Origin: BS750m-G4 sp964472195
GTDB taxonomy: Bacteria; Bacteroidota; Ignavibacteria; Tepidaquicellales; Tepidaquicellaceae
Reading direction: 5' to 3'
Length of the DNA stretch: 21,984 bases
Assembly: GCA_964472195.1 (NCBI GenBank)
Contig: CAYYJH010000050.1
Span: forward strand, 1 to 21,984
In this document: positions 8,317-15,083 of the stretch, in pieces
How positions within the stretch are numbered: the first letter of the stretch is position 1
How the letters are laid out: every line of letters begins with the position of its first letter
Notes under the pieces: generated by a model
What the model was told of the DNA's origin: nothing
The model's input: the letters and a program-made list of their open reading frames with translations, nothing else
Database searches by the model: none
Program-made: the position numbers and the translations under genes

Positions 8317-9468
8317 ATGAATCGAAACCAGTATTTAAAATCAAAATTTGCGGGAGAAAATAAAGTTCAATTTATTCAAGGTGATGAAGCTGCTGCATAC
8401 GGTGCACTTTACTCAGGATGTAATTTCTTTGCAGGTTACCCTATTACACCCGCATCAGAAATTGCAGAATTGATGGCAGAAGAATTACCCAAAGTAAACG
8501 GATACTACATTCAAATGGAAGATGAAATTGCCAGTATGGGAGCGGTAATTGGTTCAGTATGGTCAGGAGGAAAAGCAATGACTGCAACTTCAGGTCCGGG
8601 ATTTTCACTGATGCAAGAAAACATAGGCTACGCTTGCATGACTGAAACCCCATGCGTTGTTGTAAATGTTCAACGCTCGGGACCCTCGACAGGACAGGCA
8701 ACAAAAGGAGCACAAGGTGATATGATGCAGGCTCGATGGGGTACTCATGGAGACCATGAAATAATCGCACTGTCTCCAAACTCTGTTCAGGAATCTTTTC
8801 ATGTGATGATAGATGCTTTTAATCTTTCTGAAAAATACCGACAGCCAGTTTTTGTGATGATGGACGGTGAAATAGGACATATACGTGAGAAAATCACATT
8901 TCCCTATCCAGAGGAAGTAAACATATATCAAAGAAAATTATCAAAAACGAAAGTCGATGTATTCGGTGGGGAAAAAATCCCACCCATTATAGAATTTGGG
9001 CAAGGTCATCAAATTCATGTAACCGGTTCAACGCATAAGAGTACCGGAATGCGGGATGTGTCAACCCAATCGGTTCATGATGAATTAGTCAGAAGAATAT
9101 ACGATAAGATAGATTCAAACAGAGATGAAATTGTAAAGTATGAGGAAAGATTCACATCGGATGCAGATTTCCTTGTTATTTCTTATGGAGCATCATCGAG
9201 ACCTGCATTAGGAGCAGTAAGTTACCTTCGGGATAAAGGAATCAAAATTGGATTTCTTCGTTTGGTAACCATCTGGCCCTTTCCGGATAAAATAATACAA
9301 GAACTTGGAATCAAAGTGAAAAAGATATTCATTCCAGAAATGAACCTTGGACAGATTTCCCGTGAAGCTGACCGTTTTGTCAATTGTGAAGTAATTCCTA
9401 TTTCGAAAATCGGCGGTGTACCTCACACAATTAAGGAAATTATATCAGAGATAAGAAAATCAATTTGA
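8317..9468 (+). CDS. korA: 2-oxoacid:ferredoxin oxidoreductase, alpha subunit (KorA/OorA-like)
   Basis: Alpha subunit of the enzyme that converts a 2-oxoacid, CoA and oxidised ferredoxin to acyl-CoA, CO2 and reduced ferredoxin, or the reverse. The 383 residues begin with the pyrimidine-binding domain, showing G-Y-P-I-T-P (40-45), Q-M-E-D-E (66-70), S-G-P-G-F-S-L-M and R-S-G-P-S-T-G-Q (120-127). A central Q-G-H-Q-I-H-V-T-G-S-T-H segment follows, then a domain II near the C-terminus (I-S-Y-G-A-S-S-R-P-A). Length and the fused layout fit KorA/OorA. Substrate choice (2-oxoglutarate, pyruvate or branched-chain) cannot be read with certainty; 2-oxoglutarate is favoured by the OorDABC-like order and separate subunits. 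Confidence 0.92.
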   Translation: MNRNQYLKSKFAGENKVQFIQGDEAAAYGALYSGCNFFAGYPITPASEIAELMAEELPKVNGYYIQMEDEIASMGAVIGSVWSGGKAMTATSGPGFSLMQENIGYACMTETPCVVVNVQRSGPSTGQATKGAQGDMMQARWGTHGDHEIIALSPNSVQESFHVMIDAFNLSEKYRQPVFVMMDGEIGHIREKITFPYPEEVNIYQRKLSKTKVDVFGGEKIPPIIEFGQGHQIHVTGSTHKSTGMRDVSTQSVHDELVRRIYDKIDSNRDEIVKYEERFTSDADFLVISYGASSRPALGAVSYLRDKGIKIGFLRLVTIWPFPDKIIQELGIKVKKIFIPEMNLGQISREADRFVNCEVIPISKIGGVPHTIKEIISEIRKSI

Positions 9469-9492
9469 AAACGATAAAAATTAATTTTTCCT

Positions 9493-10305
9493 ATGCAGCA
9501 TGAACTTTTAAAATATCTACGTAAAGACCTGTTACCTACAGCATTCTGCTCAGGATGCGGTTGCGGTACAGTACTGAATTTATTCTGTCATTTAATTGAC
9601 GAACTCGATATTTCACCCGATGACATTATTTCTGTTACCGGAATCGGTTGCTCTTCCTGGATTCCATCACCGTACTTTTCCGGTGATACGTTACACACAA
9701 CACATGGCAGGGCGATTACATTCGCAACGGGTGTGAAAGTCATGAAGCCGGACAAAAAAGTCATAGTGATTGCCGGTGATGGAGACATTGCTGGAATCGG
9801 AGGGAATCATCTTATTCATGCTGCTCGTAGAAATATTGATTTAACTGTTTTCCTAGTAAATAATTATGTTTACGGAATGACTGGAGGTCAGGTTAGCCCT
9901 GCTACACCGTATGAAACAAATACAACAACAACACCTTACGGCAACCCTGAACATCCTTTTAAAATAGCTGAATTAGTAGCTGCAGCAGGCGGCGTCTACG
10001 TAGCAAGGTGGACGACATATCACATATTTCCATTAAAAAAAGCAATGAAGGAAGCCATACAAAAGAAAGGTTTTTCATTTGTCGAAATTTGTTCACAATG
10101 TCCGACAAGCTACGGCAGAAGAATCGGTAAACGTGAAGGAATAGATATTCTAAATGATTTCAAAAAAGATTCAATAAAAAATGATAACGCTAAGAAATAT
10201 TCAGAAGAAGAGTTGGATTCAAAAATAGTAATTGGAAAACTCGTTGAAAAATCGAGACCTGAATTTGTAGAAAATCTTAGAAAATTAAATGCTCGTTTTA
10301 ATTAA
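9493..10305 (+). CDS. korB: 2-oxoacid:ferredoxin oxidoreductase, beta subunit (TPP and 4Fe-4S)
   Basis: Beta subunit that binds thiamine diphosphate and one 4Fe-4S cluster and performs decarboxylation with the alpha subunit. The TPP motif is G-D-G-D (95-98) through N-N (123-124), followed by Y-G-M-T-G-G-Q. Likely cluster ligands are C19 and C22 (F-C-S-G-C-G), C53 (G-I-G-C-S-S) and C203 (Q-C-P-T-S-Y-G-R-R). The length of 270 residues is typical. It follows korA by 24 nt and precedes korC by 9 nt, so the cluster is one operon. Confidence 0.94.
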   Translation: MQHELLKYLRKDLLPTAFCSGCGCGTVLNLFCHLIDELDISPDDIISVTGIGCSSWIPSPYFSGDTLHTTHGRAITFATGVKVMKPDKKVIVIAGDGDIAGIGGNHLIHAARRNIDLTVFLVNNYVYGMTGGQVSPATPYETNTTTTPYGNPEHPFKIAELVAAAGGVYVARWTTYHIFPLKKAMKEAIQKKGFSFVEICSQCPTSYGRRIGKREGIDILNDFKKDSIKNDNAKKYSEEELDSKIVIGKLVEKSRPEFVENLRKLNARFN

Positions 10306-10314
10306 TAAATAATT

Positions 10315-10827
10315 ATGAACATACGTTTTTCCGGTTTCGGAGGTCAGGGGATAGTACTTTCGGGAGTCTTACTTGGATGGGGTGCAATAAAAAGCGGGAA
10401 AAATGCAATTCAGACACAATCCTACGGCAGTGAAGCCCGCGGTGGTTCCTGTAAATGCGATGTCATAATTTCAGAAACAGAAATATTCGAGTTAGAACCT
10501 CCAGAGCTGGATATACTCATATCATTTTCACAACCCGCTTTTGAAAAATATTATCCAGTATTGAAAAAAAACGGACTGTTGTTTATCGATAGTGATCTTG
10601 TTAAACCAAATTCCTGTTCACAAAAGATTCTAACAATTCCGGCAACTGACATAGCAAGTAAAAAAATGAAACGTAGGATCATGGCTAACATTATCATGCT
10701 TGGATATCTAACTTCACAAACGGGTTTAGTAAAACCAGAATCAATGGAGAAAAGTATTGAAACCAATTTACCCGATAAATTAGTTAAAGATAATATTGAG
10801 GTTTTTAGAATCGGTTTGAACTTCTAA
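10315..10827 (+). CDS. korC: 2-oxoacid:ferredoxin oxidoreductase, gamma subunit
   Basis: Gamma subunit, 170 residues, which in this family forms the CoA-binding part of the complex. It opens with the nucleotide-binding-like G-F-G-G-Q-G-I-V-L-S-G (residues 7-17) and shows the family signature Q-S-Y-G-S-E-A-R-G-G (35-44), followed by C-K-C-D-V-I-I-S. Both blocks are diagnostic of the gamma domain. It starts 9 nt after korB, and ispH begins 10 nt after its stop. Confidence 0.93.
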   Translation: MNIRFSGFGGQGIVLSGVLLGWGAIKSGKNAIQTQSYGSEARGGSCKCDVIISETEIFELEPPELDILISFSQPAFEKYYPVLKKNGLLFIDSDLVKPNSCSQKILTIPATDIASKKMKRRIMANIIMLGYLTSQTGLVKPESMEKSIETNLPDKLVKDNIEVFRIGLNF

Positions 10828-10837
10828 TACTAAATTC

Positions 10838-12082
10838 ATGAAATTATTTGACATACCAATTTATTATAGAAGTCCTGTTATCTCTGAAATAAAAAAGCTC
10901 AGAGTAGACAAAGATCCAAGGAAAAAAGATTATTCTCCTACAGTTTTGGATTTTGGACCTGTAAAATTTCTAATTGCCAGACATTTTGGGTTTTGCTATG
11001 GTGTTGAGAATGCTATCGAAATATCATATAAAGCATTAGCAGAAAATCCTGATAAGAAAATCTTTCTACTAAGCGAGATGATCCATAATCCCGAAGTCAA
11101 TAATGATCTTATAGAAAGAGGTGTGAAATTTATTGCAGAAACGTCAGGTAAGCATTTGATAGACTGGTGTGAGATAAATTCAGATGATATTGTGATAATA
11201 CCGGCATTCGGTACAACTGTCGAGATACAAAATAAACTTTCCGAAATTGGAGTCGATATTTTGAAGTACGATACAACCTGCCCATTCGTAGAAAAAGTTT
11301 GGAATCGTGCTTCTACTCTTGGATCTTCTGATCACACAATTATTGTTCACGGAAAGCACAAACACGAAGAAACAAGAGCGACTTTTTCTCACAGCAAAGA
11401 GAACGCTCCAACACTAATTGTAAGAGACATCGAAGAAACAAAAAAACTTGGTGATGTAATACTTGAAAAAATTAACAACGAAGAGTTCTTTAAGCTTTTT
11501 AAAGATAAATTTTCAGTAGGATTTAATCCACAAAACCACTTAAATAAAATTGGTGTAGTAAATCAAACAACAATGCTTGCAACTGAAACTCAGGCAATTG
11601 CAGATTACCTAAGGAAAATCATGATACAAAAATACGGTGTGGATAAAATCAAAGAACACTTCTCCGATACAAGAGATACTCTTTGCTATGCAACACACGA
11701 TAATCAAAAAGCAACCATTGCATTACTCGAGGAAAAAGCAGATCTTGCTATTGTCGTTGGGGGTTATAATAGCTCTAATACATCTCATATCGTTGAACTG
11801 TGCGAGGAGAAACTTACAACATACTTTATCTCATCTTCTGATAAAATTCTGTCGGAAAACTTAATTAGTCATTTTGATTTTCATAACCACAAAATGCTAT
11901 TAACCGAAAACTATCTAACAAACAAAACTCCTATTACGATAATTCTCACAAGTGGTGCATCTTGCCCGGATTCGGTTGTTGATGATGTTTTACAAAAAGT
12001 ACTTTCCTATTACGATAAGACAAGAAACATAAATGATGTATTAATGGAAATACGAGAGACTAATACGATACAGCGTACTTAA
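10838..12082 (+). CDS. ispH: 4-hydroxy-3-methylbut-2-enyl diphosphate reductase IspH, long form
   Basis: IspH catalyses the last step of the MEP isoprenoid pathway: reductive dehydroxylation of HMBPP to IPP and DMAPP by a 4Fe-4S enzyme that needs low-potential electrons. The three cluster cysteines are present: C53 (H-F-G-F-C-Y-G-V), C148 (D-T-T-C-P-F-V) and C283 (D-T-L-C-Y-A-T). H83 in M-I-H-N-P-E-V and the H-G-K-H-K-H-E-E-T loop (171-179, probably including the catalytic Glu) also fit, as does V-V-G-G-Y-N-S-S-N-T-S-H. At 414 residues it belongs to the long class (E. coli has about 316). An extra N-terminal ~43 residues and an insertion around 200-235 account for the difference. It is 10 nt behind korC, so it probably shares the oxidoreductase transcript. 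ispG is in the same window on the other strand. Confidence 0.95.
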   Translation: MKLFDIPIYYRSPVISEIKKLRVDKDPRKKDYSPTVLDFGPVKFLIARHFGFCYGVENAIEISYKALAENPDKKIFLLSEMIHNPEVNNDLIERGVKFIAETSGKHLIDWCEINSDDIVIIPAFGTTVEIQNKLSEIGVDILKYDTTCPFVEKVWNRASTLGSSDHTIIVHGKHKHEETRATFSHSKENAPTLIVRDIEETKKLGDVILEKINNEEFFKLFKDKFSVGFNPQNHLNKIGVVNQTTMLATETQAIADYLRKIMIQKYGVDKIKEHFSDTRDTLCYATHDNQKATIALLEEKADLAIVVGGYNSSNTSHIVELCEEKLTTYFISSSDKILSENLISHFDFHNHKMLLTENYLTNKTPITIILTSGASCPDSVVDDVLQKVLSYYDKTRNINDVLMEIRETNTIQRT

Positions 12083-12228
12083 GCTATGTATAGTAAAACT
12101 TAAATTCTCTACATACCTGTTTTTACTCCTTTAAACTAATTCTTTTTTCGTGTATCATTGCGTTCATTATATACTTATTAAATATCATATATTAAAATAT
12201 AATCACATTTTTAAATAACATTTAGGTT

Positions 12229-13407
12229 ATGTTAAAAGCAAGTAAAGACAAAAACATCGATTATTTTAACTTAGATGAGATACTCACTGACGAAGAAATT
12301 TCTATAAGAGATACAATTAGAGAATTTGTTAACAAAGAAATATTACCAATAATAGAAGAGTATAACCAAAAAATGGAATTTCCAATTCATCTTGTCCCTA
12401 AAATGGCAGAATTAGGGGTTTTCGGACCAACTCTTCCAGAAGATTACGGGGGTTTAGAGCTTGGCAACACAGCTTATGGATTGATCATGCAGGAATTGGA
12501 ACGGGGAGACAGCGGTATTCGAAGTTTTGCATCAGTTCAATCAGCACTCGTTATGTACCCTGTATATACATTTGGCTCTGAAAAGCAAAAAAAGAAATGG
12601 CTTCCTAAGCTCGCTTCAGGAGAAGCAATTGGATGTTTTGGATTAACCGAGCCTGATTTCGGCAGTAATCCAGCGGGATTAATAACCAAGGCTAAAAATG
12701 TGAAAGGTGGTTATTTATTAAACGGTGCAAAAATGTGGATAACTAATGGAACGATTGCTGATGTTGCCGTTGTCTGGGCAAAACTTGGCGGAACAGTAAG
12801 GGGTTTCCTGGTTGAAAAAGGGACAAAAGGTTTTTCTACTCCGGAAATGAAAGGAAAACTCTCATTAAGGGCATCTGTAACGTCGGAATTAATCTTCGAT
12901 GATTGTCTCATTCCAGAAGAGAATCTACTTCCTAAAAGTAGTGGTTTAAAATCACCCTTGAAGTGCTTGACTCAAGCAAGATATGGAATAGCCTGGGGTG
13001 TTTTAGGATTGGCAATGGAATGTTTTTGTTCCGCTTTGAATTATTCTAAAACAAGAATCCAGTTTGGAAAACCTATAGCATCTTTCCAGATAACACAGGA
13101 AAAATTAGTACACATGCTTACCGAAATTACGAAAGCTCAACTTTTAGTTCACCGCCTTTCAAAGCTTAAAGATTCTGGAAATATGAAACCTCAACAGGTG
13201 TCGATGGCAAAAAGAAATAATTGTGCGATAGCAAAGGAAATCTCTAGTATGGCAAGAGAGATTCTCGGAGCAAATGGCATTTTAGATGAATACCCAATTA
13301 TGAGGCATATGAATAATATCGAATCAGTTAAAACATACGAAGGCACTCACGAAATGCATACACTTATAATCGGAGAAGACATAACAGATATCAGTGCTTT
13401 TAAATAA
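12229..13407 (+). CDS. Acyl-CoA dehydrogenase of the glutaryl-CoA dehydrogenase type
   Basis: FAD-dependent acyl-CoA dehydrogenase, 392 residues, closest in pattern to glutaryl-CoA dehydrogenase. That enzyme oxidises and decarboxylates glutaryl-CoA to crotonyl-CoA in lysine/tryptophan degradation and passes electrons to ETF. Supporting features are the GCDH-typical G-I-R-S-F-A-S-V-Q-S-A-L-V-M, whose R98 matches the substrate-carboxylate Arg, and the FAD/substrate loop F-G-L-T-E-P-D-F-G-S-N-P. A-R-Y-G-I-A-W-G-V-L-G and F-G-K-P-I-A-S-F-Q also fit. The catalytic base is E371 in T-Y-E-G-T-H-E-M-H, followed by a final I-S-A-F-K. It starts 146 nt after ispH, so it may have its own promoter. It ends 12 nt from a convergent gene with no visible terminator. 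No ETF or glutaconyl-CoA decarboxylase genes lie nearby. A generic short-chain enzyme is less likely. Confidence 0.87.
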   Translation: MLKASKDKNIDYFNLDEILTDEEISIRDTIREFVNKEILPIIEEYNQKMEFPIHLVPKMAELGVFGPTLPEDYGGLELGNTAYGLIMQELERGDSGIRSFASVQSALVMYPVYTFGSEKQKKKWLPKLASGEAIGCFGLTEPDFGSNPAGLITKAKNVKGGYLLNGAKMWITNGTIADVAVVWAKLGGTVRGFLVEKGTKGFSTPEMKGKLSLRASVTSELIFDDCLIPEENLLPKSSGLKSPLKCLTQARYGIAWGVLGLAMECFCSALNYSKTRIQFGKPIASFQITQEKLVHMLTEITKAQLLVHRLSKLKDSGNMKPQQVSMAKRNNCAIAKEISSMAREILGANGILDEYPIMRHMNNIESVKTYEGTHEMHTLIIGEDITDISAFK

Positions 13408-13419
13408 ATTATAGAAATA

Positions 13420-14454
13420 TTATGGTTCACTTTCTTTCTGAAACAATTTTATAAATTCTCTTTTTGCTCTATTTTTCCAACTGCCTTTGTGATAAGTATA
13501 GCCTGCTATTAAGGGCATTGCAATTGTAGCTTCAGCATAAACCATCTGTTCATAAGTCATATCAACCTTGCCCCAGGAACTCGCTTCCTTAAGTGTAGAC
13601 CCTGATAACGCACCATCTCTTTCATCGGCTACAGTTATCTGGACTGCATATTTATGCATTGGAACATCCTTTCCTAATATATCAGCTGCTACTACTACAT
13701 CCTGTGTAAAGTTCTTTGGAACTCCCCCGCCAACCATGAACAAACCTGTTTCATACGCTTCAAGCTTTATTTTGGTTAACTCGAGAAAATCTTTTGCTGA
13801 ATCCATTGATACATTCAAATCAGGATTATTCCATTGATGGTGAACAAATCCAAACCCTGCGGATGAATCCGAAAACGCGGGTACGAAGATAGGAACATTG
13901 TTTTCATAAGCAGCGAGTACAACACTGTCCTTATTCTTTCCAAACTTTGAAAGATACTCTCCCATGTGCCAGATGAACTCACGTGATGAATACGGTCTTT
14001 TATCAAGACTGTCACAAATCTTAGCAATTGTCATATCGCACTCCCTCAGGTTTTCTTCATCAATAAAAGTATCATATATCCTGTCAATCATTAGCTCTCT
14101 TAATTCATTATCATCAACGAATTTCGATCCTTTATAATGATGAAAACCAAGACCTTCAAAAAAATCCTGGTCGACTATAATTGCCCCTGTCGAAACAATA
14201 ACATCTACCATACTACTCCTTATCAAATCAACAACTACATTCTTTAAACCAGCAGAAAACAACGAACCAGCAAGACATAAAATAATAGAACAGCTTTTAT
14301 CTTTTATCATCATCTCATAATACTCAGCAGCCTGGTAAAGATTCCTCGCCTGGAATGCCATGTCTTTAAATGAGTCTACAAGCTCGACAACATTATACTT
14401 TTTGATGTCTATATGTTTAATTGTTTCTTTTAAATAATCTTGTTTGGTTTTCAC
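13420..14454 (-). CDS. Deoxyhypusine synthase family protein, altered amine pocket
   Basis: NAD-dependent aminobutyl-transfer enzyme family, 344 residues. Eukaryotic and archaeal members modify eIF5A; bacterial homologues act on unknown or free-amine substrates such as those giving homospermidine. Family marks are the Rossmann-like I-V-S-T-G-A-I-I-V-D-Q-D (86-97), P-I-F-V-P-A-F-S-D (188-196), G-G-G-V-P-K (242-247) and the catalytic S-S-W-G-K (292-296). W294 and K296 correspond to Trp and Lys of the human active site. By my alignment three spermidine-contacting residues of the human enzyme (D243, H288, D316) are replaced by F201, N248 and L283. The start is GTG. A TATGTTTG match to the -7 element lies 26 nt before it (complement of 14481-14488) without a clear -33 TTG. 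The gene follows the toxin by 59 nt. Confidence 0.85.
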   Translation of the reverse strand: MKTKQDYLKETIKHIDIKKYNVVELVDSFKDMAFQARNLYQAAEYYEMMIKDKSCSIILCLAGSLFSAGLKNVVVDLIRSSMVDVIVSTGAIIVDQDFFEGLGFHHYKGSKFVDDNELRELMIDRIYDTFIDEENLRECDMTIAKICDSLDKRPYSSREFIWHMGEYLSKFGKNKDSVVLAAYENNVPIFVPAFSDSSAGFGFVHHQWNNPDLNVSMDSAKDFLELTKIKLEAYETGLFMVGGGVPKNFTQDVVVAADILGKDVPMHKYAVQITVADERDGALSGSTLKEASSWGKVDMTYEQMVYAEATIAMPLIAGYTYHKGSWKNRAKREFIKLFQKESEP

Positions 14455-14513
14455 TTTACAAATATTTTAAATGATTTTAGCAAACATAATAAGAACAACT
14501 AAAACGAAAAAAA

Positions 14514-14699
14514 TTAATAATGATATCTACACTGAATAAAATCTATTATATTCTTGCTAACCTTATAAACAACACGATGTTCTTGTGTTAACCTTNNNNN
14601 NNNNNNNNNNNNNNNNNNNNNNNNNNNNNNNNNNNNNNNNNNNNNNNNNNNNNNNNNNNNNNNNNNNNNNNNNNNNNNNNNNNNNNNNNNNNNNNACAA
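14514..14699 (-). CDS. yoeB: YoeB/Txe family toxin (RelE superfamily), interrupted by assembly gap
   Basis: C-terminal part of a ribosome-dependent mRNA interferase. The readable 26 residues before the stop end in C-R-Y-H-Y, the hallmark of YoeB. They also contain E-H-R-V-V-Y, whose Arg matches catalytic R65 of E. coli YoeB; the final His-Tyr match H83 and Y84. The catalytic Glu (E46) would lie in the gap. The 5' end is uncertain: TTG at 14699, just before the N run, is in frame with the C-terminus only if the gap really is 100 nt. Against an 84-residue YoeB about 58 residues are missing, so the true gap is probably nearer 170 nt. The gene directly follows its antitoxin. Confidence 0.75.
   Translation of the reverse strand: MXXXXXXXXXXXXXXXXXXXXXXXXXXXXXXXXXXRLTQEHRVVYKVSKNIIDFIQCRYHY
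14596..14695. other. Assembly gap of 100 N
   Basis: Exactly 100 undetermined bases, the conventional placeholder for a scaffold join of unknown length. It removes the N-terminal two thirds of the toxin gene. Confidence 0.99.
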
Positions 14700-14712
14700 T
14701 TTCTTGTTATCG

Positions 14713-14994
14713 TTATTTTTCAAAAGCAAATTCTCGCTTTAACTCCTCAAGAGATTGAGGTTTCTCTTTTTTACTTCGACTCTTTAATAATGCCTTAAAT
14801 AATCTTTGGGCATTTTTAGAAGAACGAAGGAGGTGAGCTGTTTTAAGAAGACCTGAAAGTTCACTCTCTGATACTAAGGCTACATTCTCAGAGTTTCTAC
14901 GGTTTATAATTATTACTTCTTTATTGAGTGAAACTTCATCTAACAATTTAGCTAAATTAGCTCTTGCTTGTGTATAGCTGTAATTAATTGGCAT
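14713..14994 (-). CDS. yefM: YefM/Phd family antitoxin
   Basis: Antitoxin that binds and inhibits the adjacent YoeB-like toxin and represses the operon. The 93 residues start with I-N-Y-S-Y-T-Q-A-R-A-N-L-A-K-L-L-D-E-V, the classic Phd/YefM DNA-binding fold. V-I-I-I-N-R-R-N-S-E-N-V-A-L-V follows and then T-A-H-L-L-R-S-S-K-N-A-Q-R-L, which parallels the segment preceding the toxin-binding tail in E. coli YefM. The charged C-terminus (75-93, rich in E, K and R) would be disordered until the toxin binds. The stop codon lies about 14 nt before the earliest in-frame toxin start by the gap edge. Operator-like TGTACA sites sit upstream of the ATG. Confidence 0.9.
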   Translation of the reverse strand: MPINYSYTQARANLAKLLDEVSLNKEVIIINRRNSENVALVSESELSGLLKTAHLLRSSKNAQRLFKALLKSRSKKEKPQSLEELKREFAFEK

Positions 14995-15011
14995 TTTAAA
15001 TGTTAATTAGT

Positions 15012-15036
15012 TGTACAGTAATAGCGTACATATACA
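15012..15036 (-). promoter_or_regulatory. Candidate YefM operator (TGTACA-type repeats)
   Basis: TGTACA at 15012-15017, CGTACA at 15025-15030 and TATACA at 15031-15036 lie 18-42 nt before the antitoxin ATG. The E. coli YefM-YoeB operator has TGTACA-core palindromes about one helical turn apart. Here the first two cores are 13 nt apart. Binding is inferred from this resemblance and the position. Confidence 0.5.
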
Positions 15037-15083
15037 ATTAAACAAACACAATGTAATTTTGATTCATAAAATTCAATATAGAG

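Noticed and set aside
8444..8931. Minus-strand frames inside korA
   Set aside because: They are antisense to strongly conserved motifs and have no family features.
8017..10827. Pyruvate:ferredoxin oxidoreductase instead of a Kor/Oor-type enzyme
   Set aside because: Not excluded, but separate delta-alpha-beta-gamma genes in OorDABC order and the alpha-subunit pattern fit 2-oxoglutarate-type enzymes better.
13408..13419. Terminator between the convergent dehydrogenase and deoxyhypusine-synthase-like genes
   Set aside because: Only 12 nt separate them and no stem with a T run is visible in or around the junction.
13568..13837. Plus-strand frame of 89 codons inside the deoxyhypusine-synthase-like gene
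   Set aside because: It is antisense to the conserved catalytic region and has no upstream signals.
14700..14729. Extra toxin codons upstream of 14699
   Set aside because: They overlap the end of the antitoxin, start with TTG and add polar residues not seen at the N-terminus of YoeB. The reading frame across the gap is also unknown.
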